Positions 33,597 to 45,097 of a stretch of 64,000 bases of DNA are shown here, in pieces. This DNA is from Sambucus nigra. Its lineage: Eukaryota; Streptophyta; Magnoliopsida; Dipsacales; Adoxaceae. The notes under the pieces are model-generated. The model had not been told where the DNA came from. It ran no database searches and saw only the letters and a list, made by a program, of their open reading frames with translations. A program made the translations under genes and the position numbers. The DNA is taken from positions 838,183,573 to 838,247,572 of the forward strand of contig OX422207.1 in assembly GCA_949130495.1 (NCBI GenBank), written 5' to 3'. The stretch's first letter is position 1, and the number at the start of each line of letters is the position of its first letter.

Positions 33597-36500
33597 TTAA
33601 CAACTCGACCCTGATTTATGGGTTACCCTTATGTCAACCCGCTCCGACCCGAGCGTTAGCAGTGAAGTGAAATGGAACAACCTACATAATGTTGCTAGTC
33701 GAGTTTTATTTTAGTTAACACTTCACTTATTTAGCATGTGATTTCGGTTTCAATATAAACTATTTGAGGGACCCATGGGGATCACCCCAAAGTCCAAGTA
33801 AACAAAACTACTAACGTAAACATATATAAAATACATTCCTGTATAACGCCCTCAAAATACGAAACTACACCCAACCTGCTATAACAAAGTGAGGGTGTGA
33901 ACTTATGCCAGTGGGATTTACATAAGAAGTATAGAAACAAACGGAAGAAAGGAATACTCACATGTTACAGTCACATGCATTCAAAAATATGTATATATCT
34001 TCATACGTATACCCTTGAAAAATACATATTTATATGCATTAATCGTTCTACTTTCAAAAACCTTGCATGTCCAGATTAATTTACCTTAATCTTATTAAAG
34101 GCTATCTTTATTCATACTTAGCTTTCTCACTTTATTTAACACACCCGGTTCAACATTTGAAACCATTATGATTTGTCGAAACCCATTCCTTTATCGAAAT
34201 CTAACTCTTTCATTCTTTTCAATTGACTTTAGTATTTTCATTGAAAGTCACCACTTCAACACACACTTTCACTGTGTTAGAAAATACTTATTTAATCTTT
34301 CAAAATCCTTTTTACAACACATTCTTGTGTTAAATATGGGTTTAACCATTTATATTGCTTAACCACCCATTTATTTACTTTCTTTAAACCTTTTTTATTC
34401 CTTTATGGGCATTAATAGATGTTCACATTTACTTGTTAATTTCACCTTTACCGAAACAAGTATTATGTCCATTCAAGTTAGATTGTATTAAAAAGTTTTA
34501 CCACACAACATATTTCTTGACTCGTTCCCTATTTTCTTTATCTTTTCTCATAATCTTCCTATAAAGCATTCTTCCACGGGCTCCACACTTCCAGCTATGC
34601 AGACCATATTCTCTGGCTAGTGATTTATAGATTTTCACCGAAGGGATCTCGACCCTTCTTGCGTTATCCTAGTGTCATTAAAGTTCCTTTTGATGTATTT
34701 TAATATTTTATTTATGTCCTCATTATTACACTTATCCTTTTTACCTGGCCGAAGCCATAACTTGGGACTTTACCACCCCGATTTGTGTTACACTTTGAAA
34801 AGTTACCATTTCATTTCCTTTACAATTACGCTTGATTATTATTCCAAAAATCATATTCGTTTAGAAATATTTGTGTAACACCTTTTCCACATTTTTATTA
34901 CATAAATATATTTTCCTTTAAGTAAAATTACCATTTTACCCATTTGTTTCCAAAATCACATTTTATTCTTTTTTCACAAGTGTTAATTTTTCTCAAAACA
35001 ATATTAAGTTATCTATACTAACTGCTTAAGTCTTTTCAACCCTTTAACACCTTTTTGCACTTGGATTAATCTTTTACATGTTTGGAAACACTTTTACACA
35101 TTTAATCCCTTATTAATCACAAAAGTTTTAATATTTCACAACATTAGTAAGTTACACTGACTAACCATTTCATGCCATTAACCCTTAATTAATAATTTTA
35201 TCAACATTTTCTAAGTACACGTTTCTTAACTTCTTCATTTAAAAAATACATTCAGACATCTTGAAAACTAACTTTTCAATTATTCTTATTTTGTGTTTAA
35301 ACTAAATAAAACCTTCTCTAAACTTGCTTGTACAATTATTGTCAAAATACTACTACTCAATATGCATGAGAAGATGGCTTTTGAACCCAAAAATCCTACT
35401 ATATAGTTTAAACATATTTATCATCATGGAAAATCGTTATACTTGCAAAAATACATTTTTAAGGTACAAAGGACATTTTTATTACTTCAATCTCAACAAT
35501 GTTAATTTTTTATAAAATCATTATTTTTTAAAGAAACATTAGTTCACTAATGTTTATCCAACTATCACATTATCTTCTAACATTTTATTTGAAAAATGTT
35601 TAAAACTAATATTTCTAAAAATGCACATTTCATAAAAAATACCATCTTTCAATATTTCAAAACCATGAAATATTTACTTATTCTTTGATTTCAAAAAAAT
35701 ATCAGTTTCTAACAAAATCACACAATTTATAAACATTTTACTTCATGAAATGTTTTTCATCAAGATTACTAGAAAATACCCCATTTTCATAAAACATCAA
35801 CTTTCATTACTTCAAAGCCTTTTCTTCTTATCCATTTTATTAAAAAAATCAAACATTCTTCATTTTTTAACAAACAACATTTTTCTCAACATTTTTATTC
35901 CATAAACATGTTTATTGTCTTTTTACACAACAAATATACCATTAACTAACTACCCCTAGGGAAATAGTCTAAAATGTAAAAATGACATTCTTACACTAAG
36001 AGTAAGGTTACCCACCTCTAATGGCTCTAATCGTGGTGCTGGTGTGGGGGGAGCAACCCCCACCTCCAACGGTTGCCTCATGGGGTTACCAAATGCTTCC
36101 TCTAAAGCTCCAAGATAAGACCCACTTCATCTTCTCTAAGAAAACCCCCAAATACAACTTTCAAATTTCGTATCTCTTCCTTGTCCAATGCGAAAATGGA
36201 TGTTTTGGGGTTGAATCCACCATGGAGATGGTGGGAGAGTGGTGGTTTGGTGGTGGAATGTTGGTGGGTGGAGGTGGAATACCACCCACCTCCCCATTTA
36301 TTTCTCCCACTATCTCTCTCATCCTTCCATCTCCTCCCAATAATAATAAACCCAAACAACCCCCAAACAACCCTTATAAAATACCCCTTAAGCCCCAAAA
36401 CCCCATTTTACCCTTACAAAACTGATCTGGGCTCAACAACATACCAAATTCATGCTCCAATTTGTGACAGCGCACATGGATAATCTGATCTAAAAACTCA

Positions 36501-36798
36501 ACCAATGTCATTCAAATGACTTAACATAGGTCATTCGAATGAATCAAGCTATGTCCTGCGAGATATGCTTCTAACGACCCTTCGAATGGTCTGCTACCAT
36601 AAACCAGTAGCATGTCGTTAGAATCCCTTCTTTTAACGACCCTTTTATTGACATGTGTACTGTCATTCAAACGATATCCCTTGTCATTTGAACGACTCTA
36701 TTTTTTTATCACCTATAATTTCTCCATATTTATAGTTTATCCCTCCTCAATTATAGCCGATATCTAATTTAAATAATTTAATGGGGAAGGATATTACA
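33597..36798 (-). repeat. 5' LTR of the LARD-like element
   Basis: This is the uninterrupted LTR of about 3.2 kb. Read on the minus strand it starts TGTAATATCC and ends GGGTCGAGTTGTTAA beside the primer-binding site. The 36500-36670 part holds clustered ATTCGAAT/CGTTAGAA-type inverted words. It lacks the CACTA and so gives the pre-insertion sequence. Confidence 0.8.
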
Positions 36799-37229
36799 CT
36801 CTCTGTTTCCTTCGTGTCCATTATTCAGTGGGCCTTTGGATGTTGTTAGACACTATGTGTAGTTTGTGTGAGCCCTTGTCCTTAACATTTGCACGAGTTT
36901 TTTTTTGGGTGTATCTGTGTCTCCAATTTGTTTTATAGAAAAAAATATATAATATGTTGGGTTAGTCCTTACGAGATTACTTTAAGTCCTTTTAGGGCCT
37001 CGGAATATCCTAGAAATTCATGGTACAGATTAGGGAACTAGGTGACGCATAAGGAAGTTTTAAGAACCCTTTTGTTCTTTATGCTTCCTTATATATGTAT
37101 TTATTACTCAATTTTACATTATCATTACTTTTAGTTTTATTTATATAACATTCAAATCAATCTTTAGATTTGAGCATCCACAAAATGCATACGTTGGCTT
37201 AGGTAGGAAGAATGATATCAGTGATAGGT

Positions 37230-37525
37230 GTAGGAACGCCATTAGTATGTCTATGGGTGTCTAACCATGTGTGTACGAGTATGTATATGTGAGATGGGAG
37301 TTCGTATGTGTGTGGGTGACGAGTGTATGTGTATATGTAATGGGAGGCCGTTAATGTGTATAAGTGTTTATTGTACGGGTGTGTGTAATGGGATGATATT
37401 AATGTGTGTGAGTGTTGAGTGTATGGGTGGGTGTAACAGGACACCATTTGTGTATATGTGTGTTGAGTGTATAACTGCGTAAAGGGAGGTAGTTATTAAA
37501 TATGCGTGTTGAGTCTTATGCTAAC
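37230..37525 (+). repeat. 48 bp minisatellite, about six units
   Basis: Units beginning GTAATGGGA and containing GTTAATGTGTGTGAGTGTTG start at 37289, 37337, 37385 and 37433, exactly 48 bases apart. Diverged units start at about 37230 and 37479. Because 48 is a multiple of three, the minus-strand frame 37199-37447 reads as a periodic H/Y/T-rich peptide, which I regard as an artefact. Confidence 0.85.
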
Positions 37526-38500
37526 GAGGGGTGCCTTGGTGTTTCACCTATGTACCATTTATGCATGTGATCATAGCCTACGTAGTTCTGGGTGAGGATT
37601 TGCCTCATGCAATCTGTTCCAACGCGATATGTGTGTCGATGTGAGGAATCGGCTAGAGAAGGTAGATACATATTTGGACATATACAAGGTGCCTACAGGG
37701 TGGTGCACTTAAGGATCGTTGTGAAGGATGTGATGTTTTAGAGTTGGGATGCCGACACAAGCATACGGTGTCGAAAGTGGAGAGGACTGGAAGTCACAAA
37801 CAAATATATTTATATATCTTATAAAATGACTCATATAATGGAGGCTTCGAAGTCCTGGATTTAAGTAAGATGATTAGATTTACCATCTAGTTTGGGGGTG
37901 TCTTCTATAGAGAGACACGTTCGACATGGGGTGACTAGGGTTGGAGGAATATCTAAAGAATATACGTCAAGAGACACATTGTAAACGCATGGACTCACTT
38001 GTAGGTCTCGGTATTGCGCCTATGTATCAAAGAGGACTCGGGGTCAAAGCCTTCATAATTTCGACTAGGGGTTGTATATACTTTTATGAGCTTTAGTATA
38101 CTATGTATGAACAATGCAACATTATGGTATTTATGGAATGTAATCCTTTGTATGTCATTCCTTTTATGAAGTGTAACACTATATTCACATGTCTAAAAGT
38201 ACATAATCAATAAAGGGTATTTGATATATGTGTGTGTATGTATATATGCACGGAAAGTCACCCGTGAGGGACACTGTTTAAGGGCAATTTATGGACATAT
38301 TCCCTAAAATAATTTTTTTGACCTGATTTTTTATGACTTTTAAACATTTTAGCAGACTAGAAAAAAAACTCCAAATGATATTTTTGCTCTTTTAAAAAAA
38401 CCAGTCAAACTATGTCACCTTAAAACTTATTAAAATTCACATATTTTCACCATTTTTTGTTAAAATAGCAAACAAATTTATTTTGAGTTCATTTTTTTGA

Positions 38501-38521
38501 GGGGGGGGGGGGGGGGGGGGG
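38501..38521. repeat. (G)21 homopolymer
   Basis: An uninterrupted G run lies between AT-rich flanks. Confidence 0.95.
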
Positions 38522-38616
38522 AATGATTCACTTAAATGTTTAAACATCATGTAAAAACAGTTAGAAAAAATATTTTTTACTATTTAAAAATAATAATCCC
38601 TTAAATTGACCCGTAA

Positions 38617-38660
38617 ACACACACACACACACACACGCACACACACACACATATATATAT
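38617..38660. repeat. (AC)n(AT)n microsatellite
   Basis: An AC run with one GC interruption, then five AT units. Confidence 0.95.
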
Positions 38661-38876
38661 ACCTAAAGTGAGGTCCTAAGTTCCTGTTTAATTTTAAAGT
38701 AGTAAATAAAAAAATTTGGCCCATTTTTTTTGTTTTCATGAAACATTTAGATACTATTGAAAACAATTAGATCAAAGTATTTTTTTACTCCTTAAAACAA
38801 TTTTTCCTCAACTTAGGAACTCAGTTTATATCATCACTTGATCATGTTTGTATATATGTATGCATTAATACACCCT

Positions 38877-38878
<2 letters not shown>

Positions 38879-38912
<34 letters not shown>

Positions 38913-38920
38913 TATATATA
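38879..38920. repeat. (AC)16(TA)5 microsatellite
   Basis: A perfect AC run is followed by TA units, the same arrangement as at 38617. Confidence 0.95.
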
Positions 38921-38989
38921 TGTATAGTATATATGACATAAAATGTTAAAATACAACATTCTAACCAACGATAACAGTAATGATGATAA

Positions 38990-39008
38990 TGACGATGACG
39001 ACGACGAC

Positions 39009-39051
<43 letters not shown>
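38990..39051. repeat. (GAC)n(GAT)n microsatellite
   Basis: GAC units pass into a long perfect GAT run. The polyhistidine frame on the minus strand is a by-product. Confidence 0.95.
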
Positions 39052-40923
39052 TAACAAGTCATAAATGACAACAATCCCATGTAGTATTTTTAGTTTTTGG
39101 GTCACTACCCTATACTATTTTAACCAACAATCCCAGTATAGTTTCGATGTTTTAATAGAGATGAGCATGTAATTTTCACATCATATTGAAGTTTTTAATA
39201 ATATATAAACTTCCCCTTTAATATTAATTTTTATATATATCATGCCTTAATTATATATACATGAACCAACCACCACAGTACCACATCAGCACAAACATTA
39301 CCACTAGAATTTCAAAACCAAAATCAAAATACTTTATCATCATCCTCAAATATAACAAAAACGTAAATTAATATATGTTCGCACCATCTCACTACATCAC
39401 CACTGTCACCCCTTCCTCCACGCCCAAAAAAATTTAAACAATAATAAAGAACCGCTAACAATAAATTCTAAACCAATAATAAGAAGATAACTAAAAAATT
39501 GAAAATCTAGAAAATAATAAAAAAATTATATCGATTGAACCTAAACAACTAACAATAGAAGACAAGTTGTTTAAGGTCCAAAATTGAATCATTAAACCTA
39601 AGTCTGAAGTCGAACCTTTGAAAACCAATAAAATACCCATAGTTAAATCAGTTTCAAATTTGAGTCGATTCACAATCGATTTTCATATCGATCACACTTA
39701 ATTTCATTAATTTATTTACTTGAGTTGTATAGTCTGAAATGGCTTGAATGTAGTTTCTCAATTGTAGTTAATATGGACTTGGGTTATATATCAAACTTAT
39801 ACCAATTTCTTGATCAATTTTGATATTTATTAACTTAATATGAACTTATTTCGATCGAAGGATTTGGAAATTAGTTTGAAATAGATAATTTAAAGAGAGA
39901 TAATGAGAGAGAGAAAGAGAATGACAGCAGTATATATAGAAATGGAGAAAAGGACAATGTGGCATGATGAAGGATGTTTCAAATTACCATGGAGGAGGCA
40001 ATGCTTTCTTGATGTGGAGTTTTTAAAATTATTTTGGGGAGAGAGAATGAGAGAGATTGGGGTGCTATGGGTAATTTTTTTATATGACATTATTTTCCTT
40101 TTAACATTAAAGTTGTCTTTGTAACTAACTTTGGGGAATTTTGAAATGGGTCAAAATACAAAGAAAAGTTTTTTAAGGGAAAATAGTGAAAGGTCGTGAC
40201 CCATATATCTAAAAAATCCTTGTGGTTTTCTATAATTTACCCTACAGATTAAATATACTATATCGCAAAAATTAAATTATAAAATATTATTACATGATAT
40301 TATTATAACAAATTTTATGAAAAATTTTAAAAAAGTGTAAAACGGGGATTAACCCTTAATCATCTGAATAACTGTCTCGATGAAAAATGCCTTAAGGTTT
40401 CATGTGAGTCGATAAGGTGTAAGTCTTCACACATTCCCACGTGTCTTATGATTCAAGTCATTTCATCACCACCACACCTTGAGACGGATCCTCAATAATT
40501 CTTTAAAATTGATTTTTAAAACATAGATCGCAAAATGTAGTCCTAACATTCCAACATTTACAAGTTGTTGGGAGAATCTGAGACTTTTATGTTATAACAA
40601 ATATCATTTGTGCGTAAGATGACCTCGTAACTAAGGAGCAAGAAAAATTTCTTAATCTTTAGTTGACTAGGGCAATTCCATGTGTAATACAAGAATTTGT
40701 CGAGATATTTTATTTTTACTTTTAATCTATTGATTCTTTAATTAAAATCTCAATTTTTTGCAATGAAAATGATTGTATATGATTAATGTGACCGTGGGGT
40801 TGACCTAATAACGATATTTATAAATAACCATTTTTACTATATATATTTATGATTCAATTAAAAAATTACTAGGTTTTAGTGGAAAAAACTTAAATGTTTC
40901 GGCCATTGGAGATATGTATATAT

Positions 40924-40925
<2 letters not shown>

Positions 40926-40984
<59 letters not shown>
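40926..40984. repeat. (AG)29 microsatellite
   Basis: A perfect AG run of 59 bases. Confidence 0.95.
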
Positions 40985-40987
<3 letters not shown>

Positions 40988-42489
40988 GACACAAGATCAA
41001 CCACAAGTCAAAATGGCTTTTTTCTCTCAAATAATATAATATTTAGAATTGGTGAAATCTCAAAGATACATATAGCCTCAAAAAATTGTTCCTTTACCAT
41101 CATAGTGCAATAATAATATCAGACTAAAAGAATAAAATGGACGAAATCAACACTATAGATGAGATTCAGCTATTCCGAGTCCCTTATAAAATTTCTCTAA
41201 TCCACTTTTATGTTGATAGACCATAATACCCTAAAAACTTTCCTATCTCGAAATCTCATTTGTCACTTTCTTTAGTGTAATTCAAAAAGAAGGTGAAAAC
41301 CATTATCTCCATTCAGACTTCCTTTTAATATTCTTCTCTTTATTTCCTTAATATTCAAAGTTGGATTTAAGATATTGAGAAAATTATGATTGGGAAGTAA
41401 ATACTAAACTTACTCGGGAAGATTTTAATGAGTTAAATGGTATTGTTCATTTCAGTAGCACATGCAATTATGAGTTGAGCAAATTTATTTTTGGGTGCCT
41501 TTATGACCAAGATTCCTTCTTGTCATATATTTTTTATAAAGAAACTTGAAACCTCAATTGTTTGTTAATCAATTCTCCTATGGATATTTCTTATTTTCTG
41601 AGAATGATATTTAATTATATAAGGTTGACTTGTTTTATGTTTAAATTTGATCCGTTTCACTATATTCATGTCCATTATAATATTTAAAACATAAAGTGGA
41701 GTGGCTAAAGACTAATTGGTAGTTAATGGATTTTATGGGTATTATAGGGGAATATTATAAAGGAATGGGAACAGACGGATCATAGAGATATTAATCCTTT
41801 ATATAGTAGGTCTTAAATCACATTACTTAATGAATAAATTAAAGTAAATTTAAGTAGTAAAATTTAGATAAAAAGTAATTCCAAAATAAGACCTAAGGAT
41901 AAAAATACCCAAAATGGGCGTGGGACAAAATAACCCCCATAGGGTACATGTAGACTCCCCATTCTACTCATAAAGGTAGTAATGTTGGATATAATATATG
42001 CAGAATAAATGAAAAATCCCAAATTCAAAATAGATAAAATTAGAAGGACTTATCGATCGAGGTTTGTGGTGGACACAAAGTCCTAAAGGTGAAATTGCTC
42101 GCTGATATTTGTAATTGTCAGCCTCGTGAACATACACCTTCCAGGATTCAATGATCTGATTTACACACCAGCTTTGTGTTAAATCTTTGAACTCTCAGAG
42201 TACTCCAGCACTCCCAAAAAATTAACGAAAAGTAGAAAGTAGCAAAATTATTTTTGCAGAGAAAGTGAGAGAGATAGAATTTTTCTGTATGTTTTTTCAA
42301 ATCTGCAGCCTTTGTTATATGCAGAATTTTGGTAAAAAAACGTGGGTAGTGGTTTTAGACAACTAACCCACTAATATATCCACTAACGGGTAGTTTATTT
42401 AGAATAGGAGACTAAGTCAAAAATTAAAAACGAATTAATAAAAGGTAAAAATTCTGGACACTCAAGAGAAGCCCAAAGCGCCCAAGTTC

Positions 42490-42597
42490 CAATGAAAGAC
42501 TATTAATGTTTAGTGTTCCTCCTAAGGATTGAACCCATGACCTCAAGAACCAAATCCCATAAACTTACCACTAGTCCACTTACCCCAACTTATTTAG
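42490..42597 (-). repeat. tRNA-like SINE candidate
   Basis: On the minus strand a box-A-like TGGACTAGTGGTAAG (42564-42578) is followed about 30 bases later by a box-B-like GGGTTCAATCC (42526-42536) within GGTCATGGGTTCAATCC. This is the spacing of an internal RNA polymerase III promoter. The surrounding fold is not a complete tRNA. The 3' end and target duplication are not resolved, so it could also be a tRNA-like patch inside an LTR. Confidence 0.35.
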
Positions 42598-43989
42598 TTC
42601 ATTCAAAATAAATATATATACCAATATAGCTAACAAGTAATACTTACCATTGCATTCCCAAGGCCTAAAAGCTGTCCCAAATCAATAAACAACTACATAC
42701 ACATCCAAAGAACTTAAAATAACCCACAAAATTTACACAAAACATATAAGCCCAATAAGAAAAGGACTCAATATCCCAAGGTAAAACTCATTTGATCGAT
42801 TGGTTAAGTGATCCTAGTAATCATGCATGATCAGTCATTAGCCCCTACGCTTCTTAATGACATAGCATTGTGTCCAAATAGCAATGAAATTCTCTACACT
42901 TCTCTCTAAGACTCCTTTCAAGCTTAGATTTATTGTTCAAACTCCGAAAACTAACTTCTATTTTATCATCCAATCCCTACAAGAAACCAAAAAACCCATT
43001 TCATATTTTTTCTACTTTTTTCCTTCGTTAAGTTTTTTTCTAAAAAGTAACCCTACATCCATCCTAAAAACACTTGATTACAAGTTGGAGCACCATTGTA
43101 ACAAAATTATACATGTGTAACTTTGCAACTACTCTATATCACTCTCTTATTTTTGTGTCCCAATATAAAAGGTAGGTGCTGTGATGAAACATCACCCCAA
43201 TGATGATGTTTATATATTTATATGTTATGTACTTCTTGATCTCTCTCCAAAAGTCATGCCCAACCAATGTTAACTTTGATTCTACCTGTACTTAATAAGT
43301 TGGCATATTAGAGAGAAACAATCTCTAAAACTCAAGTAAAATTATGTTCATAATTATCCATATTCAACTTTTTCAGAAAAACTAAACAAAAATAGTCAAA
43401 ACCATGAAATCCATTCATGTACTTAATGGATCCCTAGATTTGGGGATTTTATATGCTATTTTGTTCTTAAATGCAGGAATTTTTGTCATTCCTTCACCTT
43501 CGAGTGATGTGATGAGTGAACCAATATTCTTCAACGTATCTCGTGAGCTCAAAACCATCTACATTTTCAAATCTAAATCAATTTCACTGAAAAATCATCT
43601 GAAATGGTGAAGGAAAAAATCGATCTCCTTAATATTAGGTAAAATCCCTCTTGATCATTCACGAACTATGTAGACTTTGAATCTCTCAGTGCGAGCACAT
43701 AGGCTGACTCAGACTATCATTTGAGTGAAAAATTCATACATTGAACATATTTATCCTTTTTATATAGTATATATATGTATCTCCCACACTACGCTACACA
43801 GTCTTTGTACATACTAAATATTTTCACTTTGTTATTTTGTTTATAATATAAAATGCTGACATAAATGTTTCACATCTATACTTAAGACCGAAAGGGGAGA
43901 GTGGGTGCTTAACACCTTCTCAATCTGTAACCAACTCCTCGAACCTTGACTCTCTGGTTATCACTAGGCTTTTATGGAGGCCCATTTGC

Positions 43990-45097
43990 TAGGGCGATCC
44001 AGTACGAAAGCTATTTATTTATTAAGATAGTTAATGAAGAAATGTAGAAGTAAGAACAAAAATTTATATATGATCTTTATGGACTTAGAAAAGTCCTATG
44101 ATAGATTACCTAAGGATATAATTTGGTGGGATTTAAGGAAGAAAATAATCCCCATGATTATATTAAAGTTATTGAAGATACGTATGATAACACAAATACT
44201 GGAGTAAGTCTTGCATATGGGGAAACTAATAACTTTACGATTAAAGTAGGTCTACATCAAGGATCGGCCTTAAGTCCTTACTTATTTGTCGTAGTTTTGT
44301 TTGTTGATGATATAGTTTTAGTACACACTTCAAAGGAGGGTGTACCCACGTGAGTAAATACTTGGAGAAAAGCCTTGGAGTCCGAGGGACAAAAAGTCCG
44401 TAGAAATAAAATAGAATTTATGGAACATAAATTTAATAATGAGGTGCCATAAAGCATAATGTTAAATATTGAAGAAAAAGTGATAAACCAAACTTATAAA
44501 TTTTGTTATTTAGGTTTAGTGTTACAAAGTAATGGGGAGATTGATGAGGATGTTACAAGTTGAATATCAACTAGTTGGGTGAAATATAGACAAGCAAGTG
44601 CGGTATTATACGATAAGAGGATAACTAATAAATTAAAAGGAAAATTTTATAGAACAGTTGTAAGGCCATCGACACTATATGGAGCACAGTATTGGGAATT
44701 AAAAAAAATATTAATAAAGTTTCCATGTTACTGAGAGGAGGATGCTCAGATGGATGATATGAATTACTAGAAACAATAAAATTAAAAACTCGTACATGAG
44801 AGAAAGGTTAGAAGTAGCTCCCATTAGCGATAAATTAATAGAAAATAGACTTAGATGGTACGGATATGTGTTTAGTAGACCATTAAAGGAACCTGTAACA
44901 AGAGGAATATTATTGGAAATAGAGGGTAAAAGAGAAAGGGGTCGCCCTGTGCTATTGTGGGAGGAAATTATTAGACGAGATCTTAAGGAATTAAACTTGA
45001 ATGGTAATATTGCATATAATAGATTATGATGGGAAAAGAAAATCCATGTGGTCGACCCCATATGATAGGATTAAGTCAAGGATGATGATGATGATGA
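43990..45097 (+). mobile_element. RTE-type LINE, 5' truncated
   Basis: Reverse transcriptase words occur in order: GRSSTKAIYLLR, YMIFMDLEKSYDRLPKDIIWW, VGLHQGSALSPYLF, LFVDDIVLV, EDVTSISTSWVKYRQAS, LKGKFYRTVVRPSTLYGAQYW and ENRLRWYGYVFSRP. This is the order in plant RTE (BovB-like) LINEs. About 25 codons are missing between SPYLF and the VDD motif. The 3' end is KIHVVDPI followed by GATGATGATGATGATGA, the short simple-repeat tail typical of RTE instead of poly-A. Several frameshifts and stops are present, and no endonuclease is left. Confidence 0.85.
44123..45056 (+). pseudogene. LINE reverse transcriptase pseudogene
   Basis: The best-preserved parts are 44123-44353 (finger/palm with GLHQGSALSPYLF and FVDDIVLV) and 44796-45029 (C-terminal RLRWYGYVF, RGRPVLLWEEIIRRDLKELN). 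The middle is broken by stops near 44352 and 44562. The protein would copy the element RNA at a nicked chromosomal site. An internal deletion just before the VDD motif removes part of the palm. Confidence 0.8.

Larger units (their letters stand above)
22317..36798 (-). mobile_element. LARD-like LTR retrotransposon (non-coding), minus strand
   Basis: Two long direct repeats (22317-30151, interrupted by the CACTA, and 33597-36798) enclose 3.4 kb. Read on the minus strand, the LTR starts TGTAATATCCTTCCC. The rightmost LTR is followed by ATGGTATCAGAGA (an initiator-Met primer-binding site), and a purine-rich GCAAGGAGGGAAGTTC precedes the other LTR. The interior has no gag-pol similarity on either strand. 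LTRs of about 3.2 kb with a non-coding interior and intact priming signals match the large retrotransposon derivative (LARD) type. The LTR style resembles Tekay/Del chromoviruses, which could supply proteins in trans. A target duplication was not found because the left end is disrupted. Confidence 0.75.
36799..43989. other. Unassigned AT-rich region rich in simple repeats
   Basis: About 7 kb without a recognisable gene. It holds a 48 bp minisatellite, a poly-G run, AC, GAT and AG microsatellites and one tRNA-like SINE candidate, listed separately. About 37520-38120 is less AT-rich and non-repetitive, but has no sustained open frame. 42050-42450 has an LTR-like texture without provable ends. 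Confidence 0.5.

Noticed and set aside
36797..36830. CACTCTCTGTTTCCTTCGTGTC, resembling a Stowaway MITE end
   Set aside because: No inverted partner was found in the next kilobases, and the position coincides with the LTR border, so the resemblance is probably chance.
37199..37447. Periodic H/Y/T-rich peptide on the minus strand
   Set aside because: It follows from a 48-base minisatellite; no start context or homologue is recognised.
38842..39105. Polyhistidine frame on the minus strand
   Set aside because: It is produced by the GAT microsatellite and the adjoining AC run.
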